A program made the translations under genes and the position numbers. Shown here piece by piece: positions 24,205-35,344 of a stretch of DNA of 64,000 nt. The stretch comes from Sipunculus nudus (Eukaryota; Annelida; Sipuncula; Golfingiida; Sipunculidae). A model generated the notes under the pieces. The model searched no databases and was not told the origin of the DNA. It worked only from the letters and a program-made list of their open reading frames with translations. Numbering within the stretch: the stretch's first letter is position 1; each line of letters starts with the position of its first letter. The DNA lies in contig CM049315.1 in the NCBI GenBank assembly GCA_026874595.1, positions 78,103,401-78,167,400 of the forward strand. Reading direction: 5' to 3'.

Positions 24205-24839
24205 CTCTTGACACGTAGTCATCATACGACACTCCAGAAGTTATTATGTTTCCGAAGGGTGAACACTTGAATTGAAAAAAACGGTCCTTCATGCTTGTAT
24301 TAATGATGGCTGTCTGTCATCCTGAGGCTTCATCTGAGAAAATAACAAACGCATTTTGAAATATTTAACATTTATAACATATATCATCTCATAAAAAAAA
24401 AACACAAAGGTAATGAACCCTCCACAGTTTGTTAATTTTTTCTACTGACTCAGCACTCTGATCAAATTATATTTGGTGTGCCTCCGGAGCATGATCCAGA
24501 TTAATTTAGGAACATCATCAAGGAATACATGTATTCACAAATGTACAGCCATTTATGATTGGATGAAACTGGGAACATGGTAATAAAAAGTGAATGCAAA
24601 AACGGGTTTAGGAGCGAAGGCTTGCACTCCTTTGAATGCAGATTTCTAGATAATAATGTTATTCTACGTACTTCAGAGTATAAGCTCAGAGGACTAATTG
24701 CCAAACATGGCTTGAGCATTGTATAATAGTCTACGTAATATGTGCTTGGAGGCAGCCGATCAATGACCTCTGTCAGCCCATTGGTCACATGCTCATTCCA
24801 AACTTGGGTTGCAGAGTCCAAGAACATTTTAGAAAGGAC
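24205..24839 (-). pseudogene. Broken partial duplicate of the NXT export-factor gene (two exon copies)
   Basis: The penultimate-exon copy is 24839-24702 (read on the minus strand). It has LDSATQVWNE, GLTEVIDRLPPST and YYVDYY where the intact gene has LDSATLVWNG, GLTEVIKYIDQLPPST and HYVEYY. It lacks about 9 bases, then carries a 2-base insertion that breaks the frame. Its acceptor reads CAAGTCC instead of CAG|GTCC and its donor GC instead of GT. A last-exon copy begins at 24333 after TTTTCTCAG with ATGAAGC (intact gene: ATGAAGCAGCC), then decays with frameshifts. An R1 repeat sits between the two exons. Downstream flank (GCGCCACCTnnTGTCCnTC near 24130) also matches the intact locus near 37265, so genomic duplication rather than retroposition made it. 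The exon encoding the N-terminal helix was not found. Confidence 0.85.
24478..24640 (+). repeat. Dispersed repeat family R1, copy 5 (partial)
   Basis: Retains CATCATCAAGGAATACATGT, ATTCACAAATGTACAGCC, AAACTGGGAACATGG and GTGAATGCAAAAACGG. It lies inside the intron of the NXT pseudogene. Confidence 0.6.
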
Positions 24840-25344
24840 TTGATATCAGTCAGCCATATAAATTTCACTAATGGCTCAGCTGAAGTTCACCTTGAAGGTA
24901 AAAATCTAAAATAATATCAAATGGAGATGAAGTGTAAGAGGAAGAAGTTGGGTTATATGATTGGTTTGAGCAAGAAATTGTTGCAAATAATATTTGTGAC
25001 CTGACCATGTGTGACCATATGTATTTTTGTTTATTTTATGAAATGTATACAGTTGAATTATAACTAATTAACAACATACATACAGGGCAAACAAAGCCTG
25101 ATCTCCAATTCTGCTGAGGCAGGAAAATAATGAACAAATGTTTGCATTAGATCCTCATTTTTTATCACATCAATTTTTTTTATTATTATACGTTTATATT
25201 TTTATACATTTCCAATATCTAATACTTATAAAAGGAATTCAGTTCACGTTTGTTCGCGGTGTTCTCTAAAACCGCTATATGTACAATATTGTGCCATACA
25301 TCATTTTAAAGGTTGTAAACCCCGCACTGACATAGGCGATATGA
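24840..25344. other. Pseudogene upstream flank, no feature seen
   Basis: AT-rich. The counterpart of the first visible NXT exon (50324-50410) was looked for here and not found. Confidence 0.4.
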
Positions 25345-25612
25345 AAATAAATAATTTTTAATATACATATAATTTTGAGTGATTTTTCCGTTTTTTTACC
25401 GAGCACAGCCGAACTGCCTTCGGCAATCACCGGAATGCGTGCATCGTGGTCACTTAACCTCTAACACTAAGGACTATTGTTCATATGAATAACGCTTGTT
25501 TTCAATGAGGGATTTGACCCACGTGCGTGGTCAGTAAAGGAGAAAAACACGTTTCTTGCTTTATGAAATGGAGAGTTCAACCCAGGAGGATTAATGACAA
25601 AACCTAATTCAA
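25345..25612 (+). repeat. Dispersed repeat family R2, copy 2
   Basis: Collinear with copy 1 at 9005-9368; shares GCCGAACTGCCTTCGGCAA, ACCGGAATGC and CAGGAGGATTAATGAC. Confidence 0.65.
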
Positions 25613-26008
25613 GGTCCCGAATTCAGGAACAGGACTGGAGTGGTGTTGGGGGTCTGAAAATGGGATACGGACCAACTGCATGGAGTCCCGCTGGGTCCGC
25701 TTCTGCTACTTACGATGTATGCATATTTCTGTTTCCTTCTTCAGGAACAGTTTCCTTGCAACGTACATTTAATTAATCTTATATGTTCCTCATATCAACC
25801 TATTCTTTATACGTCCAACGATTGAAACCAGTCATATATCAAAGAAACACTATATGCCTCCGCGTCTCATTCCGGTTCGCAATGTAAACCATCACTGACC
25901 AGGTCTTTAAGGTAAACATACCGGGATATGATTTTTGCCACGAGCACAGCGCCACAAAATAACAGTAAAAATTATTTGTACATATCGTATTCCGAGAGTA
26001 TCCCACTG

Positions 26009-26041
26009 ACAAGTGACCCATGGGTCATGACGCTCAGCTGC
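26009..26041 (+). repeat. Terminus-like motif of the ACAAG-TGACCC repeat superfamily
   Basis: ACAAGTGACCCATGGGTCA followed by TGACGCTCAGCTG. The same block occurs at 50564, 51458, 58391, 59355 and 61779 (partial at 59950). It contains the palindrome GACCCATGGGTC. No clear 3' end was matched to this copy. The DNA from here to about 27240 shows no gene. Confidence 0.6.
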
Positions 26042-27251
26042 CAAGCATGACCTGTGACATCATGGACTGAGATTCACAACTTCCAGTCAAATTTTGAAGA
26101 ACCAATTTGCCAATTTGTTGAAAATTTTCTATGACAACAGAAATATATATCACCTATGTCTGGTTAAAACACAGTGAATTGATGGTCTGAGGAAAATGCA
26201 TGATTGTTAAGCTATCAGGAACTATTCCAACAGCTTGCTTGAAACCTGTCAGTCTCAAAAGGAACACCACAAAGGGCAAATATAAGATCAAAATATATAG
26301 CAAAAATCAAGGAAATACATGCAAGAATTATTGAGAAACAGGTGCTTCTGTGTGAATTTTTATTCAATACAAGCCAACTGTACTGCACTTTTATAAATGA
26401 TGGTAATATTTATTCAGAAATATTTGACCCAATCCTTTACAAGATTACATAAATATACATCCAACTGCATTCACGTTAACTGTTCTTGAGATAAAATGAT
26501 CCAAAGGAATTAAAATATGGTTGCCTGGTGTCCATATTGGACTTCTGACAAGTCTGAAATCAGACAACAAACATTCTCTAAATCGGACCAAACATTAAAG
26601 AAAAATTACTGAAACTGCACTGAAGAAAGAATTTCTAAGGTGGCTAACTGGCAGACATCATGGATTTCTGAGAAGTATGACATTTGATATCCCACATTCT
26701 CCAATAAGAGACCAAACTTGGGGCAAATTATCCAGTAATGGATGCCCAAAATATTTCAAAAGGCATGTCCAGGCCCTCATATCAGATTTATAGATATGCA
26801 ATTGTAAAAAATGTAAGTCCAATATTTTTTATTATCACTCTGCTTTTCAATGGGGTCAGCAGGTTAGGTAAACTGCCAAACCTGAAAGAAAGGAAATGCA
26901 GAAAGCATGACTAAGAGCCTTGAAATAAAACAAAAAAGCCATCCTAAATCAAGGTACACATCTTTATATTATGAGAACAAACACTAGCTTTTATATGTGG
27001 TGATATATATTAAAATATTCAGATATCTAGGAAACTAAGTTTATTGCTAGGATTCCATAAAATAAACTGCAAAATGTTCCCATCATCTTATAAATCAGTA
27101 GCTAAACCTTAATACTATACTCTCATAGTCTTAATGCCTGGCTGAAGCATTCTGACAACAGTGTTTTTGTTATGAAGTAACGAGGTACTTATCACTGAGC
27201 CTTATCACTTAATAGGCTGATACAAAAGGGAGTCATATGTCACCAGTGTCA

Positions 27252-27576
27252 CTAGCGACAGCTTGTCACCCCGAACGTCGATTTTAGATATACTGAAGAC
27301 GATGAGGTGACAGTACATGCTATTGGGTTCGCATCAATTCTAGTATGTGCAGATGTGCACGCCATTTCTGACACTACTTTTTCATCTTCATCTACTTCTC
27401 GAGCTGTCATTTTCCTGAGTTAAGACAAAAAGTGACGTTATTCTGTTGGGGAAAATAATAATTATTACATCAATGGTTGACTTACGTGTATTCGTGCAGC
27501 AGTTTTTAATACCGAGGCTGGTTTTACTCGAAAAACTCGTCTCCACGTCTGTTAGCGGGAGAACCATAACTTCCGG
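27252..27576 (-). other. Candidate 5' end of the duplicated NXT copy: UTR exon, 71-bp intron, short coding start
   Basis: On the minus strand a strong donor, CAC|GTAAGT (27486/27485), is followed 71 bases later by CTTAACTCAG|GAAAATG. The ATG at 27410-27408 opens 52 codons starting MTAREVDEDEKVVSE and stopping at 27252. An ETS-type site (CCGGAAGT, 27576-27569) lies about 85 bases upstream of the donor, typical of housekeeping promoters. Position and strand suit the lost 5' end of the NXT duplicate. MTARE in phase 0 could precede the DIKQKDSQAC of the intact gene, but the donor this needs (GTAGAT) is weak. No exon after this one was identified. Confidence 0.35.
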
Positions 27577-27595
27577 TGGGGGATTCCCAAACGGC

Positions 27596-29703
27596 TATGT
27601 GTAAAACTCGGAAGTCCGAAGTCGGAAGCAAGGATTTTTTAAAATAAAGCAATGATCGAAGCATAATTAAAATGCTACTACATTAATGGAAAGTACCATT
27701 TTATTTTTATTGATAGAATTAGTTTTTTTTAGCATAATGCAAAAGTCAAAGTTATCCATCCCAAGTTATAGACTCGGAAATGCCCAGTTATGGTCCAGAT
27801 GTGTAAAACTCGGAAGCCAGTAATGGCTTATGCACTGGTCATCATATCGTCAGTAAACGTGTCAAGCATTTTCAATTATTTCAATATGACATATTTTTCA
27901 TAAACTCAATCTGTTTTTTAACATTCATGATGCTGTTTTTTTTATAATATATTATATTGATATTTTATTTCATTTTGTAAAACAAGATTATATTAACTCA
28001 TCAATATTTTACGCTGTTACCGTATTTTATGTTGGGGGAAAAAGTTCAGTAAATGTGTAAAAATAAATTGTTACAGAGCAAATGTTATAGATATAAAAAA
28101 TTCTGTTTAATTATAGAACTTGATACTAGCAACTATTAAGTTCAGAGAGAAGGATGTCCGAAAGCGCACGGTACTATACTGTATCGAGAATTCCGACTAT
28201 AGTCCGGTTAATTTTGTTTTCTGAGGATAAAAATATAAGGATCAAATAAAAATAGTGAGTATACACGGAATATTCAGATGCATGGATTTTTATAAAGATC
28301 AAAATATATTGAATTTTCATATTTGTTCAACGTATGGGAAACATATTACTGTTTTTATTTTGAATGACATCGTAATTTATAACTATTTTTAATGCCGTAT
28401 TAGGGTTTATTATACCATATTTATTATTCAGTGGTGCATCCATAGAGGGCGCAAGCCCATTTAGACGTAATATCTCTCATTTTATCGAGTTCTTTTCCAA
28501 TAAATTCGTAATCAATTTTCATTTCTTTTTCAGATTACTTTTTTATTCCCCAGCAATTTCATTATTATATTTTTGACTTTCCAATTCATAAGTTGGTGAT
28601 TTACTCCACTTTGAGAGCATATAAATATATACTAGTATATTGAGGAATCCCCCCCCCCCCCCCATCGCATTACCGTGCGAGTCATGCACGGTCTCCCCAC
28701 AGAGCTCAGCTCGGGGTGGGAGCGACCGTGAAAAATCTCACGCCTCCTCGGCTGATACTCAGGCTCACGCACTGTGAGCCTGGGCGCTCAAAGATCACAA
28801 AAGTCGGTAAAATGCAAAGATTGTCATAAGACTTAAACATATCAATTATTTTACAATGAGTAATACCTTTAAATAGTGACATTTTGCAAGTTATAAATGT
28901 ATAGACGCGCATCTCATCATTGACATTAACATGTTACGAACTTTTGAATATTTGGACTTTACAGTTTATACCGTAATTTTACAGAAATATAAATATTAAA
29001 GCCCACAACCTCAAGTTTGAATATATTGTTCATAAACATGTAGGAGAATAGTTGCGGAAAACAGAAAATCCTCATAATCATTTGTTTAAGGTGCCTCAAA
29101 ATGTCCTCTTTACATTGCATATTTTAAAAATTTATCCCTTCCCATACATTCCTCATGTAAATATAAATATCTTTAACAAAATCATAGCTCTAGATGGGGC
29201 GAAATATATTACGTGAAAATACACCCACACATATGTAAAATATATATTAAATTTACAAATAAAAAAATTAAGAAGTTATAGTTTTTCAATTATGTATCAT
29301 GTATATTGTATTATACACTCATTAAAAGCATAATCATGCATAAAAAATTTTAATATATGCATGCAACTATAATTATAATGTAACTGCATTTGGGCTGTGA
29401 CTCTTAACTGACCACAAGTTAACCAGTGCGTCTCTGTGACTTACGAGTTATACACATTGGATCACATCCCAGCACTTCTGACCGATTTCCGAGATGGCTT
29501 CCGAGCACAAAATCATCCATAACTTTCAGATTAAAGAATGGATCACTATTATTCTTCACAGAATGATAATGAAGATCTTATTCTATCGGGGAAAAACAAA
29601 ACGGTATTGAAGCGTTAGCATTTTGTACATGCTTTAAACTGCTTTATTTATAAGACAATTCCTTGGTTTCCGGCTTCCGGCTTCCGACTTCCAAGTTTAC
29701 ATA
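27596..29703. mobile_element. Long inverted-repeat (foldback) element, no coding capacity
   Basis: The left arm begins TATGTGTAAAACTCGGAAGT. The reverse complement of the right end begins TATGTAAACTTGGAAGT. Both continue through GTCGGAAG, CAAGGA, ATAAAGCA, AAAATGCTA, TACCnTTTTnTTTTT and GATAGAAT. A further block (CCAnATGTGTAtAACTCGnAAG, then GCACTGGT) is shared near 27795-27850 and the complement of 29410-29470. Arms are therefore roughly 250-300 bp around a 1.5-kb AT-rich core with no ORF. The core holds a diverged SINE fragment (28660-28800). It looks like a non-autonomous DNA transposon; the superfamily is not known. Confidence 0.7.
28660..28800 (-). repeat. Diverged SINE 5' fragment
   Basis: Matches the tRNA-like portion of the 48255-48686 SINE in the same orientation: a GGGTnGGnnCGACCGTGAAAAA block, CTCACGCC, CTCGGCTGA and a GCGCTCAAAG-like end. 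A poly-C run precedes it. Confidence 0.5.
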
Positions 29704-30089
29704 CACGACCGCCCCATGACACATTTAGTTTTGAATGAGCAGTACCGCTTCACGTGAATCGGTGCCACAGTGATGAAAGGAGGTAATAAATGTAATTATT
29801 TTTGTGGAACAACATTTCTTCTTCGATATTAAGCACATATAATACGACTTTACAAGCCTGTGATGCCAAATAATACCAGACAGTAAATATTTTGATCCGA
29901 CCCTTAGAATGGGCGTTCTGTTGTGACTTCCATCATGACTCCAGGCCCTATCAGTTTATTTCCGAAGGCCTGAGTGTCATGTTGTCATGGCTACAGTGTC
30001 ACTCACAATTACAGCCACACAGGGAGATGTACCAGCTGGAGTGGGATGGTTATATATACAAGAAAAATAGAGATGGTCTAAAAAATAAG
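29704..30089. other. Spacer between foldback element and tandem array
   Basis: No gene or repeat was recognised. Confidence 0.4.
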
Positions 30090-30995
30090 TAATTGTGAAC
30101 ATCCCTGACCTATGACCTTGGCCTTTTGCCCATATATCAACTGGATTCTTTCTAAATGATGGGTAACTACTAACCACTTAAATCTGGTGTAATTACTTTG
30201 CAACCAATGGGTGAATAACTTTGACCTGCAACCTTTAACCTGCTGACCAGCTGACCCCAAAATCAATAAGTTATTTATTCAAGCAAAAAGACCCATAAAT
30301 ATGAAGTTTGAGTCAAACTGAGTGATGCATAGATGTGGCATTTGTGAAAGACTGAAGGTTTGGGTTGAACAGTTACACTTGAAATATGCTCACAAGCATT
30401 TAGAACAATTAAATATTGTGACCTTGACCTTTGACTTTTTGACCTCAACATCAATAGGCTTCTTCCCTTATTGGTAGGTAAGCCATATATGACAGATTGA
30501 AGGTACAGATTGAAAAGTTTGCCTGAAAAAGACTCCACGCAAGAAGTGGGTGCTGTGAACTTGACCTTTGACCTCAAAATCAACAGGTCTTTTCCCCTGT
30601 TGGCAGAGAAGCGATATCAGTGCTGGAAGGTTTGGAATGAAAAGTCTAGCTTGAAATGTGTCCACAACCTTTTCAAAGAAGTGGATCCTGTGACCCTGAC
30701 CTTTGACCTTGTGACCTCAAAATCTATAGGATTCTTCTCCAACTTAGTAGGTGAGCTATATGTGAAAGATCAAAGAATTGGGATGAAAGGGTTGGCTCAA
30801 AATGCATCCACAGGCTTTTCAAAGAAGAGGCCCCTGTGACCATGACCTTTGACCTTTTGACCTCAAAAAAATTATGGTTCTTCCCCTGTTGGTAGGTGAG
30901 CTGTATGTAAAAGATGGAAGGTTTGGGATGAAAATTTTGTCTCAAAGAGTTATTCCTGGGGGGTGCAAACACACCCCATAAGTCAGCTGAGCTAA
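30090..30995 (+). repeat. ~140-bp tandem array with TGACCT half-sites, ending in a CAGCTGAGCTAAAAA terminus
   Basis: Units recur near 30100, 30219, 30414, 30553, 30689 and 30833. Each starts with a TGACCTTGACCTTTGACCT-like block, then CAAAATCaATAGG, TTCTTCCCCTGTTGG, TAGGTGAGCTATATGT and GGAAGGTTTGGGATGAAAA. Later units are spaced about 136-144 bases. The array ends at GTCAGCTGAGCTAAAAA (30979-30995), the same 3' end as the elements at 32385, 56901 and 62948. Related units occur near 48900-49020 and 58560-59090. Confidence 0.8.
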
Positions 30996-31499
30996 AAATC
31001 TATATTTTCTTTTAACTTTTATAATAAAAAAATGAGCCAACATTCAATATCTCAGGAAATATATCCCCCAAACCGCGGTAAAAAGCCCGGTATACCGGGT
31101 TTATCAGCTAGTAACATATAAATCTGAATATAAAAGTGGATTCATAATTCTAAATTGCATCTTCATAAATTTCAATCTTGTCAGATAACACATCATGCAT
31201 ACAAATTTTTTTTTCTACCACAAAAATATATCTTTTAAATCTGCAAATTAATAAATATCTAAAAATAATACTTGTTTTAGATTTCAAAATTTTTAATTGT
31301 GCCTTTATTTATCAACAATGTGCTTCTTATTTTATAAATTTAAGCATACTGATGGGTTAAATTATATTTGTTAAAATCATTTATTAGAAAACTGATTTCT
31401 TTAAAAATGCTACATTAACACAACATGGTATCTTCTTTCAGCATTACAATTAAGGAGACACAGTGAAAACAATAACAATTACTGCATAACACTTGGTGG
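30996..31499. other. AT-rich spacer
   Basis: No gene was recognised; short T-rich runs only. Confidence 0.4.
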
Positions 31500-32402
31500 G
31501 TTGGGTTTGCGGGGGGGGGGGGGGGGGGGGGGATATGAGAATAACTGTACACCTGTCACAGCAGGGGGTCTCCCCCAGTGACTGTAACAAATCAGAAACC
31601 TTGGCATAGCTGACTTCCAGTGAGCTGGAGTGGGACCCTTCATCTGTAATCTGTATTTAAAGCAAATGACTACGATAGAGCATCATGAAAAAAATCAATA
31701 ACTAACTTAATTTTCAAGCTTCTATTTTCAAACTTCAAATTCAAACAAATTAAATACTTATTTTTACATGCTGTGAAAATTAAATCAATAGTACTTACAG
31801 GGAAAAAACGTGCCATGGTCAAAGTTCGGCAAAATTTAAGGTACTGATTTTATTTTTATGCTAATAACTTTAATAATTTACAAAATTCAGATCTAATTTT
31901 GGGTAAACAATTGAATCTTAATTAAACATAGTTATATACTTGGAAAAATACTCTATTTTCAAAATTTTTCATGTTAAGTGAGTAAATATTTTTCCTGATT
32001 TTTAAAAGTCCATTATGTTCGGACCCATAACTAAAAGAAATTATACTTAACAGACTTAATTTCTGGCATGTACATAGGTACTATGTAGATGAATATTTAT
32101 GTTAAAATATGAGGAAAAACAGATTAGTGGTTTTGATATTAGGCAGTCCTGAAGTGTGAAAATAGGTTTTTAATAAAAGATTGAGGTTTTTCCTTAATTT
32201 CTCAAAGGAACGAAGTCGCAAAGACCCAGTTTTCGGCTTGGTAGGAGATCTTGGGGACATCTACCATTATGCCGAATTTTGGATTCCTAGGTCTTACGGT
32301 TTAAAAACGTGCCACATCTACGGACGGACGGACAGACGGAGGGACGACGGACCATAGACCGGGACTATAGCTCAGATGACTTATAGTCAGCTGAGCTAAA
32401 AA
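31500..32402 (+). mobile_element. Dispersed repeat family R3, copy 1, with (GACR)n tail and CAGCTGAGC end
   Basis: A poly-G tract (31511-31531) precedes a block that aligns along most of its length with 60960-61650. Shared landmarks are GCTGTGAAAATTAAATCAA, TTACAGGGAAAAAA, GTGCCA, CAGATCTAATTTTGGG, CATGTTAAGTGAG, GGTTTTGATATTAGGCAG and GAGGTTTTTCCTTAAT. Copy 1 continues into GGACGGACGGACAGACGG (32324-32341) and ends GTCAGCTGAGCTAAAAA at about 32386-32402. Confidence 0.75.
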
Positions 32403-33555
32403 AGGATAAAAGGATTACGGCACATCAGAGTTAATTGGTAAATGGTATATAACCCCCCCCCCCCCCCTATACACACAAGACAAAATTATGTTATAATGTA
32501 GCAACGAAGGAAGTTAGGTTGTAAATCAACACTAAATATGAAAGAAGGTACTAAATCAATACATGTTTTAACATGCTAATGCAAACCTGACCTTTATTTA
32601 CAATGGATACTTTGGATGACTTTATATTCGTGGGGATAACATTTCTCGATTTTCACTTTTTAAATATTTCGCGAGGATCCTATTCTCACGATCTGATCAG
32701 ACAGATAACTTACACAATGAACAACTGTTTTTATATGAATTAATGATATCAAATAACATTTGAGCAAAATCTTAACAATTGTAAATATAAGGGAATATGG
32801 ATTTAGTGAAAATTATTACTGGCATAGTATTTGAAAGCTTTTATATAACTTATTACAGCAATCTTGGAACATACAACATTTATTATTATTCATAATCGAA
32901 GTCTTTAACCTTTCAACTTGCCTTCGGCGATGCGATGGGAGCTCTTCCTAGAAGAAATTTTATTTTTGCGATAAATCCCTTTCTTGAATATCACGAATTT
33001 GAAACCCTCGCGAACAAAAGGGCAACCAAAATAATTGACCTCAATACAATGCCTTATACACTCACAAGCCGTCGATTGTCCAGTCCCTCATGGAAACCAG
33101 TCACCAATTCTTTTGTTGTCTTCACGGATTTCTTGTAGCCCTATTTTATAGATTAAAAGACAATAAGAAACGGACACAGGGACAAATTATAGAATATTAT
33201 TATTATTTAAAAAATTACTATTATTAATTTATATGTCTAACATGCTAATTTTTAAATAAGACAAAACTATTAATGAAGAAATGTGACCGTTATATTTGTA
33301 ATCCTATTAGTCCTGGATATACACACTTTCATACTATAATTTACCGTTATCTATCTTGTCCCAGAAACTCGTTCCTCTACATATTTCTGTTTACCAACTG
33401 GTCCAGTCTCCCCCTCCCCAAACTCTGTCAGGAGATTGAATTGTGCATCCAACTCCAATTTTTATACATGCGAAACCCGCTGTCGTTGGTTAGATTACAC
33501 AGGTTCTTTGCACAGGGTCAAGATTCACACCAACGAGGAAGGGTGTCGCATGTTA
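32403..33555. other. Non-coding stretch, possible decayed palindromic element
   Basis: A poly-C tract is at 32453-32467. Segments near 32620-32690 (TTTCGCGAGGATCCTATT) and 32945-33020 (ACCCTCGCGAAC) are roughly inverted relative to each other, suggesting an eroded inverted repeat. No gene was recognised. Confidence 0.35.
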
Positions 33556-33716
33556 AAATATGGAGCCTGATGTACCGTGCTATATCACTCTCATTATCTG
33601 TGCCGGCCTTGGTGGTGAAACCAGGAGAATATTGTTATACAAAGAAGCGGTTAAAACGAAGGAGATCCTGGACGACAGCAGTGTGTTTGTTACCTCTACG
33701 TGAGGAGCGTATAATC
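33556..33716 (+). repeat. Local repeat pair R6, copy 1
   Basis: Aligns with 35185-35344: CTCTCATTnATCTG, GGTGGTGnAACC, TATACAAAGnAGCGGTTA, a GAAGnAGATC-TGG block and ACGTGAGGAGC. The 151-codon ORF over this copy is not conserved in the other copy, so coding is unlikely. Confidence 0.65.
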
Positions 33717-34920
33717 GGTAGAGTATGATTTATCTGAATGCGCAGCCATAAAGAATAGACTTTACTAGAAACATTTATAATTAGTAGAAACGAAACCGTC
33801 TCATTAAGGACTTTCTTCTGTATCAAATCATAGATATTTACCACCTTGCGCACGTGCCTAATTTCTGACATGTACGCATGGTCCCATGTAGGCGTCAGAG
33901 AAATGACTCGTTACTACAGAGGCGTTTTTTTTTTTAATTTGGTTTGTGAGCTTACATGTAATTTTTTTGGCGTTTACTCATCACCCAACCTTTATATTAA
34001 AATTATCCGCTGTTTACCACGGTATCAATGCAAACGGATGGAAGACCGTTGCAGTACCTTTCCTTGTAAGGCTTGTATCACGCCTTAGGTTAGGTTTACG
34101 TAAAAGAACAATATGAATGCCTGCTGAGTCGTGTAATCACGGCTATTTCAGCTCTGATTTTCAGTATTAAGCCTGAATTGTTTTATTTTATGGTTTCAGA
34201 GGTAAAAAAGGTGGAAGTATATATTTTTATATTGTTTTAATACATGTATATCATTTGTGAAACCGTTATTAATTAAATCTTCTACGGCATCTTCTGCAGT
34301 GGCATCAGTTTAACTTCCAGGTTGGGACAACTTGACAGATTTCCGTTTTAACTAACTTATCCAAGCAATACTGCCTGCTGAAAATCAATTTGTATATTTT
34401 ACGACCTCAATGCCTGAGCAACAAGAACCTTGCCGCTATGACAGGTCTGATTATTGTTAACTGTTGTGCTTCTTACAGTCCGGGACAAACGTTGTATTTC
34501 ACCCTCCGCCAGAAATGAGTGTAACAAAAAAGAAGAGCACTGCCATTAGATCTTCATACAGAAAAATCGGTCCGTTGCAACACGACATGATATCTAAGAT
34601 TATCGTTCAGAATACATATATAATTTACAGCAGTTACTATCAACAGATTAATTCGCCGAAACTACTCATCCGTTGCAGTCCAAAGCCTTTATTAAATGAG
34701 TCAGGTGTTTCACAGCCTTAAAGCTAAATTCATAAAATTACCTGCACGGTCATTCTCCACACAGACGGTCTATCTATGAATGTCATGGATAGACCTCCTG
34801 CCCACATTCATTCACACAGCACGCTTTTGTGCCGAAAACTGTGGAGTGTAAATTAAAAAATTACGTAAGTGAAGCAAATATAAACTACCATAGCGCACTG
34901 AATTGACGACACCCAACAGA
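33717..34920. other. Spacer, no supported gene
   Basis: Only short ORFs without recognisable motifs. Confidence 0.4.
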
Positions 34921-34940
34921 AGCAAACAGAAGGTATTTTC

Positions 34941-35062
34941 CGTTAACCCAAAAGGGTTTTTCGCAGTAGACCGAGTGGGGGAACTTTGAAGGGTTCTTAC
35001 TGGAACCTTAAACACAGTAACCCTACAGGTTCCATCTAGAACCTATTTAAAGGTTCAATAGT
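34941..35062. repeat. Small GGTTC/GAACC foldback repeat
   Basis: A run of short interlocked inverted motifs: AACCCAAAAGGGTT, AAGGGTTCTTACTGGAACCT, AACCCTACAGGTTCC, TAGAACC and AAGGTTC. The pattern resembles the GGTTC-type palindromic MITEs common in animal genomes. Confidence 0.5.
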
Positions 35063-35184
35063 TTCAGTGTCATTAGTTTACAGCTTGTTTCACCGTCGAC
35101 ATGGAATATCACTGCGCACATTAACAAGTAAACCTCCACTGTGCGCACTCCTGTGTGAACAGAACATCCGGTAACCAGCTATAT

Positions 35185-35344
35185 GAAGCGGTACACCACG
35201 CTCTCATTGATCTGATTACAATTCTCAGCTCGATGCCCCCCCCCTGGTGGTGTAACCCAGAGAACCTTCCTATACAAAGCAGCGGTTATAACCAAAGAAG
35301 ATCTGGGGCAATTGCAGAGTATAACTGTTACGTGAGGAGCATAT
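35185..35344 (+). repeat. Local repeat pair R6, copy 2
   Basis: Partner of 33556-33716 in the same orientation, 1.6 kb away; a poly-C tract lies inside the copy. Confidence 0.65.

Noticed and set aside
24501-24827. 108-codon minus-strand ORF as a functional NXT paralogue
   Set aside because: Only about 40 codons resemble NXT; splice sites are altered and the frame is broken by small indels, so it is a pseudogene exon plus intron.
33273-33728. 151-codon plus-strand ORF
   Set aside because: Its end overlaps repeat R6, whose second copy does not keep the frame; no domain recognised.
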